This document shows, one piece after another, positions 1 through 8,300 of a DNA stretch of 37,813 bases (within the stretch, counting starts at the first letter, position 1; every line of letters starts with the position of its first letter). Both the position numbers and the translations under genes were made by a program. The notes under the pieces are model-generated. The model ran no database searches and was not told where the DNA came from. It worked only from the letters and a program-made list of their open reading frames with translations. Origin of the DNA: DATBGZ01 sp036557785 (lineage in GTDB: Bacteria > Actinomycetota > Actinomycetes > Mycobacteriales > Micromonosporaceae); the NCBI GenBank assembly GCA_036557785.1, contig DATBGZ010000046.1, forward strand, positions 1 through 37,813. Direction: 5' to 3'.

Positions 1-282
1 ACAACCCAACAGGTCACCGGAGTGCCAACCCTCGCGGACGCCATGCCCGGCGTCCTTGCGTCGCAGCACCTGCACCACCGCGCCCATCAACAGACCGCGC
101 TCGTGGTTCGCCTGCCGGAACTGGGCCGCCAGCACCAGCACAGCCTCGAACCCGCTCCCTCCCGCCACATCGACATCAGCCAACGCAGCGGCCAGCCCAG
201 GCCCGGCCGGAATCGCAGCCAGCGCGGCGACCGGCGCACTCGCCACCGGCACCGACGCTCTGGTCCTGCTCTTCACGGCCAC
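1..282 (-). CDS. DUF222-type protein, N-terminal fragment (runs off left edge)
   Basis: An open minus-strand frame begins at a GTG at 282, with an in-frame TAG four codons upstream, and stays open to base 1. This gives about 94 residues. The translation has an N-terminal stretch 'PAGPGLAAALADVDVAGGSG' followed by 'FEAVLVLAAQFRQANHERGL'. That is the pattern at the start of DUF222 (13E12-repeat) proteins: a Pro-Gly-x-x-Leu-Ala-Ala-Ala-Leu motif, then a helix in which the protein sorts its lineage by a 'EVLxAxxRQ'-type signature. In full-length members an HNH nuclease domain usually follows at the C-terminus, and that part would lie outside the window. A second GTG at 276 is an alternative start. 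DUF222 genes are multi-copy and mobile-like in actinobacteria. Function is not established for this copy; the family call rests on pattern recognition of a short stretch. Confidence 0.6.
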   Translation of the reverse strand, partial: MAVKSRTRASVPVASAPVAALAAIPAGPGLAAALADVDVAGGSGFEAVLVLAAQFRQANHERGLLMGAVVQVLRRKDAGHGVREGWHSGDLLGC

Positions 283-391
283 CCGAACACGCTAACCCAG
301 TCGTACGACATTTGTTCGACGCCACGCCGAGCAAGCCACAAGAGTAAGCCAGTAGCACCGTGCTCGTCGATGATCTACAGTGGACAAACCC

Positions 392-2401
392 CTAGCGCAT
401 CGGGGTGTGCCGGCGCAGCGTCAGGGCGTTGACGGTGACGATGATGGTAGATGCGCTCATGAGCAGCGCGGCCCACTGGGGCTGGAGTTGAATCCGCAGG
501 CCTGGGTAGAGGACGCCCGCCGCTACGGGGATCGCGAGCAGGTTGTAGAAGGCGGCCCAGAACAGGTTCTGCTTGATCTTCGCCCGCACGGCCCGGGCGA
601 TGGACAGGGCGTACCCGACGTCGCCCGGGTTGTCGCGGATGAGGACGACATCGGCGGTCTCGAGCGCCACGTCGGTGCCCGCGCCGATGGCGATGCCGAC
701 GTCAGCCTGGGCAAGGGCCGGTGCGTCGTTGACCCCGTCGCCGACCATCGCCACCCGGGCGCCGTCGTGCTGGAGTCGGGTGATGTGGCCGGCCTTGGCG
801 TCGGGGAGCACCTCGGCGATGACCGTCTCGAGGCCGATCTGCCGGGCCACCGCCTCGGCGGTGCGGCGCTGGTCGCCGGTGAGCATCACGGTGCGCATCC
901 CGGCCGCGTGGAGCGCGGCGACTGCGGCCCGCGCGGTCGGACGGATGGGGTCGGCGACGGCAACGATGCCGAGCACGGTGCTGCCGTCGGCGACGTACAT
1001 GGCCGTCTTGCCGTCATCGGCGAGCGCGTCGGCGGGTCGCGCGAGGTGGTCGGCGCGAATGTGCTCGCGTTGCATGAGCCGCAGGTTTCCCACCAGGATC
1101 CGGCGACCGTCCACAGTGGCCCGTACGCCGTGGCCAGGGATCGAGTCGAAGGCCTCGGGCGGTACGACATCGATGCCCCGTGATCGGGCGGCGTCCACGA
1201 TCGCGGCCGCCAACGGATGCTGCGAGGGCTGGTCGGCTCGGGCTGCGCTGGTGAGCAGGTCGGCTTCGGTGACGCCCTCGACGGTGATCACGTCGGTGAC
1301 GGCGGGCCTGCCCTCGGTGAGGGTGCCGGTCTTGTCGAACACCACGGTGCTGATGCGCGCCGTGCCCTCCAGGGCCGTGGCGTTCTTGAAGAGCACGCCA
1401 CCGCGGGCGCCCTGCCCGACGCCGACGCTGATCGCGGTCGGGGTGGCCAGGGCCAGCGCGTCGGGGCAGGCGATGACGATGGCTGACACCGCGGTGGTGA
1501 TGGCGAAGCCGGCGCCGTGCGCGCCCCAGAGCAGCCACGCCACGAAGGTCACCGTGCCCGCGCCGAGGGCGACGTAGACCAGGTACCGGCCGGCGGTGTC
1601 GGCCAGGCGCTGGGCGGGTGCCTTCGACGCCTGCGCATCGCGGACCATGGCGACGATGCGGGCCAGGGCCGTGTCGGCGCCGACCGCGGTGGCGGTGAAG
1701 GTGAAAGCACCCGTGGTGTTGATGGTGCCACCGACCACGGAGTCGCCGGACTTCTTGGCCACTGGCACGGGTTCGCCGGAGATCATTGATTCGTCTACAT
1801 AGGAATCGCCCTCGGCGACCGTGCCGTCGACCGGAACCTTGGCGCCCGGGCGGACCACGAGCAGGTCCCCGGCCATTACCTCATCGAGAGGTATCTCGGT
1901 GTCGCGGCCATCGCGGCGCACCAGTGCGGTCGGCGGCGCCAATGACAGCAGCGTCTGCACCGCCCGCCCGGTCGCCATGCGCGAGCGCATCTCGAGCCAG
2001 TGGCCGAGCAGGCTGAGCGTGGTCAGCATCGCGGCGGCTTCGAAGAAGACGTCGTGCCCGCCGGTCAGCACGACGGCCACGGAGTACAGATAGGCGACCA
2101 GGATGCCGGTGGCGATCAGCGTCATCATGGTGACCTCGCCATGGCGCAGCGAGCGTGCAGCCGAGGAGAGGAACGGCCAGCCACCCCACAGGACGACCGG
2201 GGTGGTGAGGATCAGGCCGAACACCGACAGCCCGAACGGCGGCCGCGTCGTGGGCAAGCCCAGCGCCTCGCCGATCGGTGACAGCGCCACGATCGGCACG
2301 GTGAGCACCGCACAGACGACAAACCGCCGCAGCAACGAGCCGACCATCCCGTGCTCGGCGTGCGGTTTCGGGTTTGCCTCGTGGTGCTCGTGGGCCATCA
2401 T
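392..2401 (-). CDS. Heavy-metal P1B-type ATPase with CPD motif (CopB-like)
   Basis: A 669-residue integral membrane ATPase, probably pumping copper or a related soft metal out of the cytoplasm. Visible motifs are the actuator loop 'MISGEPVPV', the transmembrane metal-site triad Cys312-Pro313-Asp314, the phosphorylation motif DKTGTLTE, a conserved HPLAAAI segment and the hinge GDGVNDAPALAQAD. The N-terminus lacks a CxxC heavy-metal domain and instead carries a His-rich tail (MMAHEHHEANPKPHAEHG), as in CopB-type pumps. The start at 2401 is chosen because AGGGGG lies about five bases upstream. A longer reading to 2461 would run through the operator and into csoR. The gene diverges from csoR across a 58-base gap holding a candidate CsoR operator. 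The triad is CPD rather than the CPC of copA, and the usual ALGLATPTA after it reads ALALATPTA. Metal specificity is inferred from context and not proven. Confidence 0.9.
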   Translation of the reverse strand: MMAHEHHEANPKPHAEHGMVGSLLRRFVVCAVLTVPIVALSPIGEALGLPTTRPPFGLSVFGLILTTPVVLWGGWPFLSSAARSLRHGEVTMMTLIATGILVAYLYSVAVVLTGGHDVFFEAAAMLTTLSLLGHWLEMRSRMATGRAVQTLLSLAPPTALVRRDGRDTEIPLDEVMAGDLLVVRPGAKVPVDGTVAEGDSYVDESMISGEPVPVAKKSGDSVVGGTINTTGAFTFTATAVGADTALARIVAMVRDAQASKAPAQRLADTAGRYLVYVALGAGTVTFVAWLLWGAHGAGFAITTAVSAIVIACPDALALATPTAISVGVGQGARGGVLFKNATALEGTARISTVVFDKTGTLTEGRPAVTDVITVEGVTEADLLTSAARADQPSQHPLAAAIVDAARSRGIDVVPPEAFDSIPGHGVRATVDGRRILVGNLRLMQREHIRADHLARPADALADDGKTAMYVADGSTVLGIVAVADPIRPTARAAVAALHAAGMRTVMLTGDQRRTAEAVARQIGLETVIAEVLPDAKAGHITRLQHDGARVAMVGDGVNDAPALAQADVGIAIGAGTDVALETADVVLIRDNPGDVGYALSIARAVRAKIKQNLFWAAFYNLLAIPVAAGVLYPGLRIQLQPQWAALLMSASTIIVTVNALTLRRHTPMR

Positions 2402-2428
2402 CCCAGCCCCCTGACAATGGAACCGTAG

Positions 2429-2450
2429 CATACCCCCGGGGGGTGTGTAC
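2429..2450. promoter_or_regulatory. Candidate CsoR operator, divergent copB-like/csoR promoter
   Basis: The core ATACCCCCGGGGGGTGTGTA is a near-palindrome of a C-run followed by a G-run with A/T flanks, which is the general form of CsoR binding sites. It ends ten bases before the csoR ATG and lies between the two divergent genes, so one bound repressor could silence both. A related site stands before copZ. Confidence 0.6.
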
Positions 2451-2459
2451 GCTGGAGCC

Positions 2460-2777
2460 ATGTCGCACAGTCACCCCGTGCCGGACGCCGCTGCCGTGAC
2501 CCGCGGCTACACCGCGACGAAGGACCAGTTGTTGACCAGGATCCGCCGCATCGAGGGCCAGGTCCGTGGGATCGCCAAGATGGTCGAGGACGACCGGTAC
2601 TGCATTGACGTACTCACCCAGATTTCGGCGATCCAGGCCGCGTTGGACAAGGTGGGCCTCGGGCTGCTCGACGGCCACGCCCGGCACTGCATGCTCGAGG
2701 GTGCCGCCGACGGCCGGGCGGACGAGATGACCACCGAGATGATGGCGGCCGTGGGCCGCCTCATGAAACGGGGCTGA
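2460..2777 (+). CDS. csoR: Copper-sensing repressor CsoR
   Basis: A 105-residue, all-helical DUF156 (CsoR/RcnR) family repressor. It binds operator DNA as the apo-protein and releases it when Cu(I) binds. The copper ligands Cys48, His73 and Cys77 are present with the exact C-x24-H-x3-C spacing of characterised CsoR proteins. The signature 'RIRRIEGQVRGIAKMV' precedes them. The N-terminal 'MSHSHP' adds two extra histidines. The ATG at 2460 is preferred over the in-frame ATG at 2445, because the latter lies inside the operator. The gene is divergent from the CPD-type ATPase and upstream of copZ-copA, so it probably controls all three efflux genes and itself. Confidence 0.95.
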   Translation: MSHSHPVPDAAAVTRGYTATKDQLLTRIRRIEGQVRGIAKMVEDDRYCIDVLTQISAIQAALDKVGLGLLDGHARHCMLEGAADGRADEMTTEMMAAVGRLMKRG

Positions 2778-2855
2778 CCGTTGTGACGTGCGGATCAGGC
2801 GGATGACCTTGGCGGGCAGAACCGCGGGCAGGTATGTTGCGCGATGGAGTCCCCG

Positions 2856-2872
2856 ATACCCCTGGGTGGTAT
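2856..2872. promoter_or_regulatory. Candidate CsoR operator upstream of copZ-copA
   Basis: ATACCCCTGGGTGGTAT is an imperfect palindrome whose outer ATACC/GGTAT arms match perfectly. It ends 15 bases before the copZ start, just upstream of the GAGGAGG ribosome binding site. It resembles the site between the upstream ATPase and csoR in its ATACCCC core, so the same repressor probably acts at both. Confidence 0.65.
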
Positions 2873-2887
2873 AGCGAGGAGGGCGTG

Positions 2888-3091
2888 ATGGAGACGACGT
2901 ACACGGTGACCGGGATGACGTGCGAGCACTGCGTCAACGCGGTGAGCACCGAGATCGGCAAGCTGGCCGGCGTCGCCGGCGTGACAGTCGACCTCGCTTC
3001 GGGCGCGGTCACGGTCAGCAGCGCGGACCCGCTGGAGCGCTCGGCCGTTGCCGCCGCCGTCGACGAGGCGGGGTATCAACTGCAGTCATGA
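2888..3091 (+). CDS. copZ: Copper chaperone CopZ (heavy-metal-associated domain)
   Basis: A 67-residue single HMA domain of ferredoxin-like fold. The Cu(I)-binding loop 'GMTCEHC' sits near the N-terminus, as in CopZ and Atx1-like chaperones, and the protein ends '...EAGYQLQS'. It would carry Cu(I) in the cytosol to the CopA pump and help load CsoR. The ATG at 2888 follows a strong GAGGAGG site. The longer open frame from 2834 is rejected because it reads through the operator at 2856-2872. The stop overlaps the copA start (ATGA), so the chaperone and pump are translationally coupled. Confidence 0.93.
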   Translation: METTYTVTGMTCEHCVNAVSTEIGKLAGVAGVTVDLASGAVTVSSADPLERSAVAAAVDEAGYQLQS

Positions 3092-5349
3092 CCACGGTCC
3101 CGGCGACCCGGCTGGTCGAGCTCGCCATTGGCGGCATGACCTGCGCCTCGTGCGCGTCCCGGATCGAGAAGAAGCTCAACCGTCTCGACGGGGTCAGCGC
3201 CACGGTGAACTACGCGACCGAGAGGGCCGCGGTGACCTATCCGGTCACCCTCGATGTGGACGACCTCGTCGCCACCGTTGCGGGGATCGGCTACACCGCG
3301 ACACCCCCGGCTGAGAACGCGGCGGGGAACGGGGCCGCGAACGCGGCCGGGAACGGGGCCGCGGCTGAGCCGCCCGACGAGCTCGCCACGCTGCGTCGCC
3401 GGCTCTGGACGTCAGTCGTCCTGTCCGTTCCGGTGGTGGTGCTCGCCATGGTGCCGGCCTGGCAGTTCACCAACTGGCAGTGGCTCTCACTCACGCTGGC
3501 CGCCCCGGTCGTGGTCTATGGCGGGGCGCCGTTCCACCGTGCCGCGTGGGCTAACCTGCGGCACGGCACCGCGACGATGGACACGCTGATATCGATCGGC
3601 ACCCTGGCCACCTTCGGCTGGTCGTTGTGGGCGCTGTTCTTCGGCACCGCCGGCATGCCGGGCATGACGCATCCGTTCACGCTCGTGGTCTCTCGCAGCG
3701 GCGCCACCGATCGCATCTACCTCGAGGTCGCCTCGGCGGTCACCGTCTTCATCCTGGCCGGCCGGTACTTCGAGGCTCGTGCCAAGCGCCGGGCGGGTGC
3801 GGCGCTGCGAGCGTTGCTGGAGCTCGGGGCCAAGGACGTCACGGTGCTGCGCGATGGACACGAGACACGGATAGCGACGAGCCAGCTCGCGGTGGGGGAC
3901 CTGTTCGTGGTCCGTCCCGGCGAGAAGATCGCCACCGATGGCGCTGTCCACGATGGAGCGTCGGCGGTGGACGCCTCGATGCTCACCGGCGAGTCCGTAC
4001 CGGTCGAGGTCAGCGTCGGCGACCCGGTCATCGGTGCCACGGTCAACGTCGGCGGTCGCCTCGTCGTTCGGGCCGACCGGGTCGGCACCGACACGCAGCT
4101 CGCGCAGATGGCGCGTCTGGTCGAGCAGGCCCAGAACGGCAAGGCCGCCGTGCAGCGGCTCGCGGACCGGGTCTCGGCCGTCTTCGTCCCCATCGTCATC
4201 GGCCTGTCCCTGGTCACGCTGGTCGCCTGGCTCGTCGCCGGTGCTGGCATCGCCGCCGCGATGACCGCGGCGGTCGCCGTTCTCATCATCGCCTGCCCGT
4301 GCGCCCTCGGCCTGGCCACGCCCACCGCGCTGCTGGTCGGCACCGGCCGTGGCGCCCAACTCGGCATCCTCATCAAGGGCCCCGAGATGCTGGAGTCGAC
4401 CCGTCGGGTCGACACGATCGTGTTGGACAAGACCGGGACGGTGACCGTCGGCAAGATGAGTCTTGTCGATGTCACAACGGTCCATGGCACAGCCGAGAGC
4501 AGCGCGCTGCGGCTCGCCGGCGCGATCGAGGCCGCGTCCGAGCACCCGGTCGCCCAGGCGATCGCCACCGGGGCGGCCCAGGCCGGCGAGTTGCCCCTCG
4601 TCGCCGATTTCGCCAGCGTCGGCGGGCTGGGCGTCACCGGCGTCGTTGACGGCGCCACGGTCGTGGTGGGGCGAGCCGAACTGCTGACCGAGCACGGACT
4701 GGCGGTCCCGACCGACCTCGCCGACGCGTGCCGTGACGCCGAGAGTGCCGGCCGTACGGCCGTGTTTGCCGGCTGGGACGGCCAGGCCCGGGCCGTCTTC
4801 GCCGTGGCCGATGTGGTGAAGCCCAGCAGTGCCACCGCGGTCGCGCGGTTGCGTGCCCTCGGCCTGACCCCGATCCTGCTCACCGGGGACAACCGCGTGG
4901 TTGCCGGTGCCATCGCGGCCGAGGTTGGCATCGACCAGGTGATCGCCGGGGTGCTCCCGGCCGGGAAGGTCGATGTCGTCACGACGCTGCAGAGCCAGGG
5001 TCGGGTCGTCGCCATGGTTGGCGACGGGGTCAACGACGCGGCCGCCCTCGCCCAGGCCGACCTGGGCCTGGCCATGGGGACCGGTACCGACGCCGCCATC
5101 GAGGCGGCGGACCTGACCCTCGTGCGCGGTGACCTGCTCGCGGCCGCCGACGCGATCCGGCTCTCCCGCAAGACGTTGGCCACCATCAAGGGCAACCTGT
5201 TCTGGGCCTTCGCCTACAACGTCGCCGCACTGCCCGTGGCCGCGGCGGGCCTGCTGAACCCGATGATCGCCGGCGCCGCGATGGCGTTCTCGTCGGTCTT
5301 CGTGGTCTCCAACAGCCTGCGCCTGCGCCGCTTCGCCGCGCTGGCGTAG
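3088..5349 (+). CDS. copA: Copper-exporting P1B-type ATPase CopA
   Basis: A 753-residue Cu(I) efflux ATPase of the inner membrane. In order, it has one N-terminal HMA domain with GMTCASC (Cys19, Cys22), a low-complexity Asn/Ala/Gly linker (about residues 76-93), the first helices, a TGES actuator motif, and the transmembrane site Cys403-Pro404-Cys405 followed by ALGLATPTA. Then come the phosphorylated Asp447 in DKTGT, the nucleotide-domain SEHPVAQAI, GDGVNDAAALAQAD, and two closing helices. Length and motif order are those of CopA. The ATG at 3088 overlaps the copZ stop. The same open frame extends upstream to 2920, but that part is copZ read in another phase. The gene ends four bases before the convergent MFS gene. 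With CopZ and CsoR it forms the core of the copper resistance module. Confidence 0.96.
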   Translation: MTTVPATRLVELAIGGMTCASCASRIEKKLNRLDGVSATVNYATERAAVTYPVTLDVDDLVATVAGIGYTATPPAENAAGNGAANAAGNGAAAEPPDELATLRRRLWTSVVLSVPVVVLAMVPAWQFTNWQWLSLTLAAPVVVYGGAPFHRAAWANLRHGTATMDTLISIGTLATFGWSLWALFFGTAGMPGMTHPFTLVVSRSGATDRIYLEVASAVTVFILAGRYFEARAKRRAGAALRALLELGAKDVTVLRDGHETRIATSQLAVGDLFVVRPGEKIATDGAVHDGASAVDASMLTGESVPVEVSVGDPVIGATVNVGGRLVVRADRVGTDTQLAQMARLVEQAQNGKAAVQRLADRVSAVFVPIVIGLSLVTLVAWLVAGAGIAAAMTAAVAVLIIACPCALGLATPTALLVGTGRGAQLGILIKGPEMLESTRRVDTIVLDKTGTVTVGKMSLVDVTTVHGTAESSALRLAGAIEAASEHPVAQAIATGAAQAGELPLVADFASVGGLGVTGVVDGATVVVGRAELLTEHGLAVPTDLADACRDAESAGRTAVFAGWDGQARAVFAVADVVKPSSATAVARLRALGLTPILLTGDNRVVAGAIAAEVGIDQVIAGVLPAGKVDVVTTLQSQGRVVAMVGDGVNDAAALAQADLGLAMGTGTDAAIEAADLTLVRGDLLAAADAIRLSRKTLATIKGNLFWAFAYNVAALPVAAAGLLNPMIAGAAMAFSSVFVVSNSLRLRRFAALA

Positions 5350-5353
5350 CACG

Positions 5354-6795
5354 CTAGTCGCGGCCCAGCCGGTCCGAGGCGGTGGCGGTCACGGTGTCGG
5401 TGGGATAGGTGCGCCGGCTCGCCGCCACCATCGCGCCATTGATGACCAGCGGTACGAGCATGACCAGGAAGGCGTTGCGTAGGCCGGTGCCCGACTCCCC
5501 ACGGCCGCCGAGATGGTCGGCGGTCACACCGAAGACGATGGGTGCGATGGTCTCGGCCGCCAGCCGGGTCACCGTGCGGACGCTCTCGCCACGACCCCAG
5601 AGTCGACCGGGGACGATGTCCAGGCGCGCAGCATCCAGCGGCGGGTTGGCCGCGGCGAGACCAGCGGCGCCGAGCGAGAAGAAGGCGACCGCGATCGGCA
5701 CGGCCGTCACCAGGAGACCCGGACCGAACCCGATGACGGCGACGAGGTAGCCGACGGCGGCGACCACGAGCCGCGCCGTATGCGAGCCTCGCCGCAGCAG
5801 CGTGTCGGCGAGGCGGCCGCCCGTCACGGTGCCGAGCACGGCGACCGCGCCGATCACGAGCAGCGGTACGGCCAGCGCCGCGTCGGCCAGCCCGTAATAG
5901 CGGTTCGCGAAGACGACCACGAACGTACGCAGGCCGGCGAAGAAGAAGTAGCCCACCGCCGAGGCCACCACCGCCGCCGGAACGACGGAATCGACAGCAG
6001 GTAACGGGCCGTGCTCAGCAACGAAAGCCGCTGGGCCGGATCACGGAGGACCCGTGCAGCGGCGGGCTTGACACCCACTCCGGCGAAGAGGCCGCTCGCG
6101 TCGACCGACGGGTGGCTGGCGCTGGCCGGAGTCCACCGTCGTGGGGCCGGCTCGGCGATCCAGCCGGCGCCCCCGCGTCGCGGCTCCTTGAGTGCCCGAG
6201 TCAGCACGGTCGCGAGCAGCAAACTGGCGCCCGCGAAGGCGAAGAACGCGGTCCGCCAGGAGAACAGGGTTCCCAGCAGCCCTCCGGCGAACAGGCCGAC
6301 CCCGGCACCGACCAGTTCCCCGGTGAGAATCGCCCCGTACGCCCGAGCCCGCTCGGACGGGTGGAAGAAATCGCCCACCAGCGATGTAACCGCGGGCCCG
6401 GCCGTGGCGACCGCGGCGCCGAGGAACAGCCTCGAGAGGAACAGCCACCAGTACCCGGTCGACAACCCGGTGAGTGCCATCGTCAACGCCCACACGAGTA
6501 TGGCTGCGGCGAGGATTCGGGTCCGGTTCCTACGGTCGGCCAGTACACCGCCTGCGGGAGCGGCGATCGCGCCCGATGCCGAGGCGGCCGCGACGATGAT
6601 GCCGAAACGCGTGTGCTCGATGCCGAACGCCGTCTCGATCTGTCCGGCGAGAGCACCCAGCATCCCGCCATCGGCGGTGTTGAGGGCCAACACGCCCGAG
6701 AGCACGAGCACGACACGCGCCCGCGCGGCGCCCCCGAGAGACCGTACGAACCATTGCCTGGGATGTGCATCCGCCAGCCGGCAGCGGCGCGCCAT
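5354..6795 (-). pseudogene. MFS transporter, frameshifted
   Basis: Two minus-strand frames together make one MFS (12-TM) protein of about 475 residues. The first, from ATG 6795, covers TM1 to about TM7 and includes 'GGVLADRRNRTRILAAAILV' and 'SRLFLGAAVATAGPAVTSLV'. It then degenerates into Arg/Trp-rich text after 'RYLLSIPSFR'. The second frame resumes at once with 'AAVVASAVGYFFFAG' and continues through the remaining helices to the stop at 5354. The break is at about 5970-5985, in a GCC/CCG-rich tract, and corresponds to a one-base change. It is either a disabled gene or a sequencing error in a hard tract. The substrate is unknown. The family resembles spinster-type MFS. The gene is convergent with copA, four bases away, so a role in copper is not implied. 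Confidence 0.75.
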
Positions 6796-6843
6796 CAGGG
6801 CCGGGTGGCTCTGCCGTGCGCGCCGCTGTGCCGGACGGCGTGA

Positions 6844-7644
6844 TCAGCGGGTGGTGGTGGCGAGGCGTGCGCGTGCGTCCTTGCGTCCTGCGACTCGGCC
6901 GGAGAGAAAGGCGCCGAGGATGCCGCCGAGAACGGAGGCCGCGGCGACGGCCGCCAGCAGGGCGATCGAGACGCCCGCCGCGTCTCGTGCCGTCTGGATG
7001 GTCGAGGCGGGAACCGCGGTGCCACTCAGGCCGGCGTTCTTGATGCCCACGGCGTCGCTGATCGCTCCGAAGCCGAGCCCGGCGCCGACCGATGCCAGCA
7101 CGAGGACCGCGACGGATGTCAGCGCCCACACCGTGAGGCCTTGCAGCGCGCCGGCTCCGATGGTGTGCCAGCGGGACGCCAGGCCAGAGATGAGGCCACC
7201 GATGAAGAGGGCGACGACTCCGGCGCCGAGGGACCACCACCAGTCAGAGGTGCGCACCGTGGTCCCGGCTCCGGCGCGGATGCCCGTGTAGCCCGCTGCG
7301 ACGAGGACGATCTCGAGAAAGATCCAGACCGCGAAGCCGATGATGAAGCCCGACCAGACCGGCCCGCCGCTGATCCGGTCCGCGAACGACATCCGCCCCG
7401 CGCTGGGCTCGGGTGCCGCGGCCGCGGTCATGCCAGGGGCGCTGGTCGCGCCGGGGGCCATGGACGCGCCCGGAGCCATCGCGCCGGGGGCCATGGTCGC
7501 GCCGGGGGCATTGGTCGTGCCCGGGGCGGTCCCGGCTGCGGGCGGCGCCGTCCAGGCACGCCGCGCCGTGTTCGGCGCCTCGGTCTGGGTCCCGCGATAC
7601 GGCTCGTTGTATGTAACGTCCCGTTCTGTTCGTCGAGTAGTCAT
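6844..7644 (-). CDS. Four-TM membrane protein with N-terminal APGA repeat tail
   Basis: A 266-residue protein of no recognised named family. The first 40 residues are polar. Residues 38-72 are a low-complexity run of Ala-Pro-Gly-Ala/Thr/Met units. At least four hydrophobic segments follow, starting near residues 97-118 ('FIIGFAVWIFLEIVLVAAGY'), then 'LGAGVVALFIGGLISGLASR', 'VWALTSVAVLVLASVGAG' and 'GVSIALLAAVAAASVLGG'. Small-residue-rich helices of this kind suggest a small channel-like or scaffold membrane protein, but I cannot assign a function. The ATG at 7644 follows a GGGGGA stretch. The longer upstream open frame to 7989 has no protein-like composition and is rejected. The gene stands 48 bases upstream of the frameshifted MFS gene in the same direction. 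Confidence 0.75.
   Translation of the reverse strand: MTTRRTERDVTYNEPYRGTQTEAPNTARRAWTAPPAAGTAPGTTNAPGATMAPGAMAPGASMAPGATSAPGMTAAAAPEPSAGRMSFADRISGGPVWSGFIIGFAVWIFLEIVLVAAGYTGIRAGAGTTVRTSDWWWSLGAGVVALFIGGLISGLASRWHTIGAGALQGLTVWALTSVAVLVLASVGAGLGFGAISDAVGIKNAGLSGTAVPASTIQTARDAAGVSIALLAAVAAASVLGGILGAFLSGRVAGRKDARARLATTTR
7429..7533 (-). repeat. In-gene tandem repeat encoding APGA-type units
   Basis: On the minus strand, units of 12-15 bases around GCGCCCGGCGCCATG-like sequence recur about six to seven times and encode MAPGA, SMAPGAT and similar peptides. The units differ in length and at third positions, so the array is an older, diverged one. It makes a flexible cytosolic or surface tail before the first membrane helix. 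Confidence 0.7.
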
Positions 7645-7795
7645 CCGTAATCCCCCGTTACTTGAGGCTCGGCCGTCGGGGCGAGCATGGCCGTGCATCT
7701 CCTTTCGGGCTATGTTGCCGCACCTCGACCCGTGGGTCTGCCGGTCCACGATTTCCCGGCTGGCGCTCCTCGAACATGTGGGCCAGCCGGAACGG

Positions 7796-8152
7796 CTACG
7801 GGCGAAACCGCAGCGCCGACCAGACGTCATCAATGGAGACCTGCCGGACGGGCTGCGCCCCGCGCCGCGTGACGAGGCGCGCCAGGACGTCCCGGTTGAG
7901 GTCGGTACCGAGCTGGCCGGCCTTCGGATAGGCGATCCAGGCGAGGCGGTCCTCGCGCGCCGCCTGGATCGCCGGCGCCGCCACGGCATCGACCGCGGCC
8001 GAGTCCACGGCGAACGCGATGACGGCGTCCGCCTCGGCGGCGTCCCGCGCCATCGTCACGTCGGCGGGCAGTTCGAGGTCGACGCCATCGGGCGCCTTGA
8101 GCACGACCACCCGCATTCCGGGCTTGATCTGCAGCTTGGATCCAACAGTCAC
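7796..8152 (-). CDS. DUF3052-like protein
   Basis: A protein of about 118 residues that resembles the DUF3052 family. It has 'KLQIKPGMRVVVLKAPDGV' at the N-terminus, an acidic middle with 'ADAVIAFAVDSAAVDAV', 'LAWIAYPKAGQLGTDLNRD' and a C-terminal 'SIDDVWSALRFRP'. Members are small single-domain proteins of unknown function, often annotated only by domain. The GTG at 8152 is chosen because it places the first family motif a few residues from the start. It lacks a strong ribosome site, and an in-frame ATG at 8311 would overlap the divergent kinase start, so the start is uncertain. The neighbours give no functional clue. Confidence 0.75.
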   Translation of the reverse strand: MTVGSKLQIKPGMRVVVLKAPDGVDLELPADVTMARDAAEADAVIAFAVDSAAVDAVAAPAIQAAREDRLAWIAYPKAGQLGTDLNRDVLARLVTRRGAQPVRQVSIDDVWSALRFRP

Positions 8153-8300
8153 GCCGGGATTGTCGCGCGCGGCATCCGTCGCAGGCAATTCACCCGTAAC
8201 GTCCCCATTGGAGAGCCCACCATCGCGATCGCCGGGTTCACGCCGTCGCCGGCCGGAACGTACAGTGCGACCAGAAGACTGGCGTGCGGGAGGGGTCGCG

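Noticed and set aside
3487..5352. A 621-codon minus-strand open frame opposite copA
   Set aside because: It is a shadow of copA in G/C-rich DNA: Arg/Gly/Asp-heavy composition, no domain pattern, and the plus strand has all P-type ATPase motifs.
5965..5990. Programmed ribosomal frameshift in the MFS gene
   Set aside because: No slippery heptamer, stop codon arrangement or downstream pseudoknot is evident, and MFS proteins do not use such shifts. Mutation or sequencing error is simpler.
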